In this document: piece by piece, positions 36,367 through 36,457 of the stretch
Position numbering within the stretch: position 1 is the first letter of the stretch
How the letters are laid out: each line of letters begins with the position of its first letter
NCBI GenBank assembly: GCA_024220525.1
Contig: JAMYWO010000114.1
Span: forward strand, 1-36,457
Reading direction: 5' to 3'
Source of the DNA: Cochliopodium minus
Taxonomy: Eukaryota; Discosea; Himatismenida; Cochliopodiidae
Length of the DNA: 36,457 nt
Position numbers and translations under genes: made by a program
The notes under the pieces: model-generated
What the model was told of the DNA's origin: nothing
The model's input: the letters and a program-made list of their open reading frames with translations, nothing else
Databases searched by the model: none

Positions 36367-36457
36367 TTTTTAATTTTTAATTTTTATTTTTTATTATTTA
36401 TTTTTTATTTTTTATTTTTTATTTTTTATTTTTTATTTTTTATTTTTTATTTTTTAT
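36367..36457. repeat. TTTTTTA array at window end
   Basis: Immediately after the stop of the mucin-like gene: TTTTTTA units running to the window edge. Confidence 0.85.

Overview
The window has two very different parts. Positions 1 to about 19,860 are a Polinton/Maverick-type virus-like element: very AT-rich, densely packed, no introns seen, genes a few to a few tens of bases apart. The rest (about 19,977-36,457) is nuclear DNA of an AT-rich protist, with intron-rich genes, GT-AG introns that are mostly short and T-rich, standard stop codons and many ATTTTT-type microsatellites. A C-subfamily ABC transporter, profilin, an RCC1-repeat protein and ankyrin repeats fit an amoeboid protist (for instance dictyostelid- or Anaeramoeba-like), but the species is inference only.

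Element layout. Plus strand 142-7395: two unknown genes under a duplicated promoter block, a three-finger zinc-finger protein, a 1429-aa protein-primed family B DNA polymerase and a retroviral-type (rve) integrase. 7396-9406: a small membrane protein, three unknown genes each behind the same ~50-nt repeat, and three small basic proteins. Minus strand 9435-13,128: a basic peptide, a DUF5754-like protein, a zinc-ribbon/coiled-coil protein, a membrane protein and three probable virion proteins. Plus strand 13,207-19,432: packaging ATPase, small membrane or membrane-active proteins, major capsid, minor capsid, a collagen-like fibre and two further beta-rich fibre-like proteins; a small minus-strand gene closes the set (19,418-19,726). 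All core genes are single open frames, so this copy looks whole in its coding part and is probably young. Its ends are not seen: the left edge is the window edge and the right side runs into a single N at 19,884. No separate maturation protease was recognised.

Regulation in the element. Three upstream-sequence classes are visible: (A) an ACGCACC...TTTTCCTATTATATAG block before the first two genes; (B) a CTTCGTAAATT/TTCGTGAT repeat before three unknown genes; (C) a TTTTCTAATATAATATTAT-like motif before many structural-side genes. Several gene gaps hold perfect AT hairpins, some of which carry a TTTCT or TTTTCT loop and run into the next start codon.

Host part, with exons joined by reading frame and splice sites: 3' end of an ABCC transporter (19,977-21,514, +), a nine-exon RCC1-like gene (21,734-23,195, -), two unknown single-exon genes, a decayed ankyrin gene, the 3' end of profilin (25,273-25,415, +), an HMG-box-like remnant, a terminal exon of a membrane protein, a tandem pair of three-exon paralogues (26,893-29,176, -), a five-exon secreted alpha/beta hydrolase (29,305-31,280, -), the 3' half of an amidoligase-like gene (31,506-32,448, -) and a ten-exon secreted beta-helix/mucin-like gene (32,772-36,366, +).

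Caution: the single Ns at 19,884, 25,272 and 32,560 each sit beside a gene cut in half, so they probably mark joins between contigs. The adjacency of the element to the ABC gene, and the order of the four blocks, are therefore not proven by this sequence.
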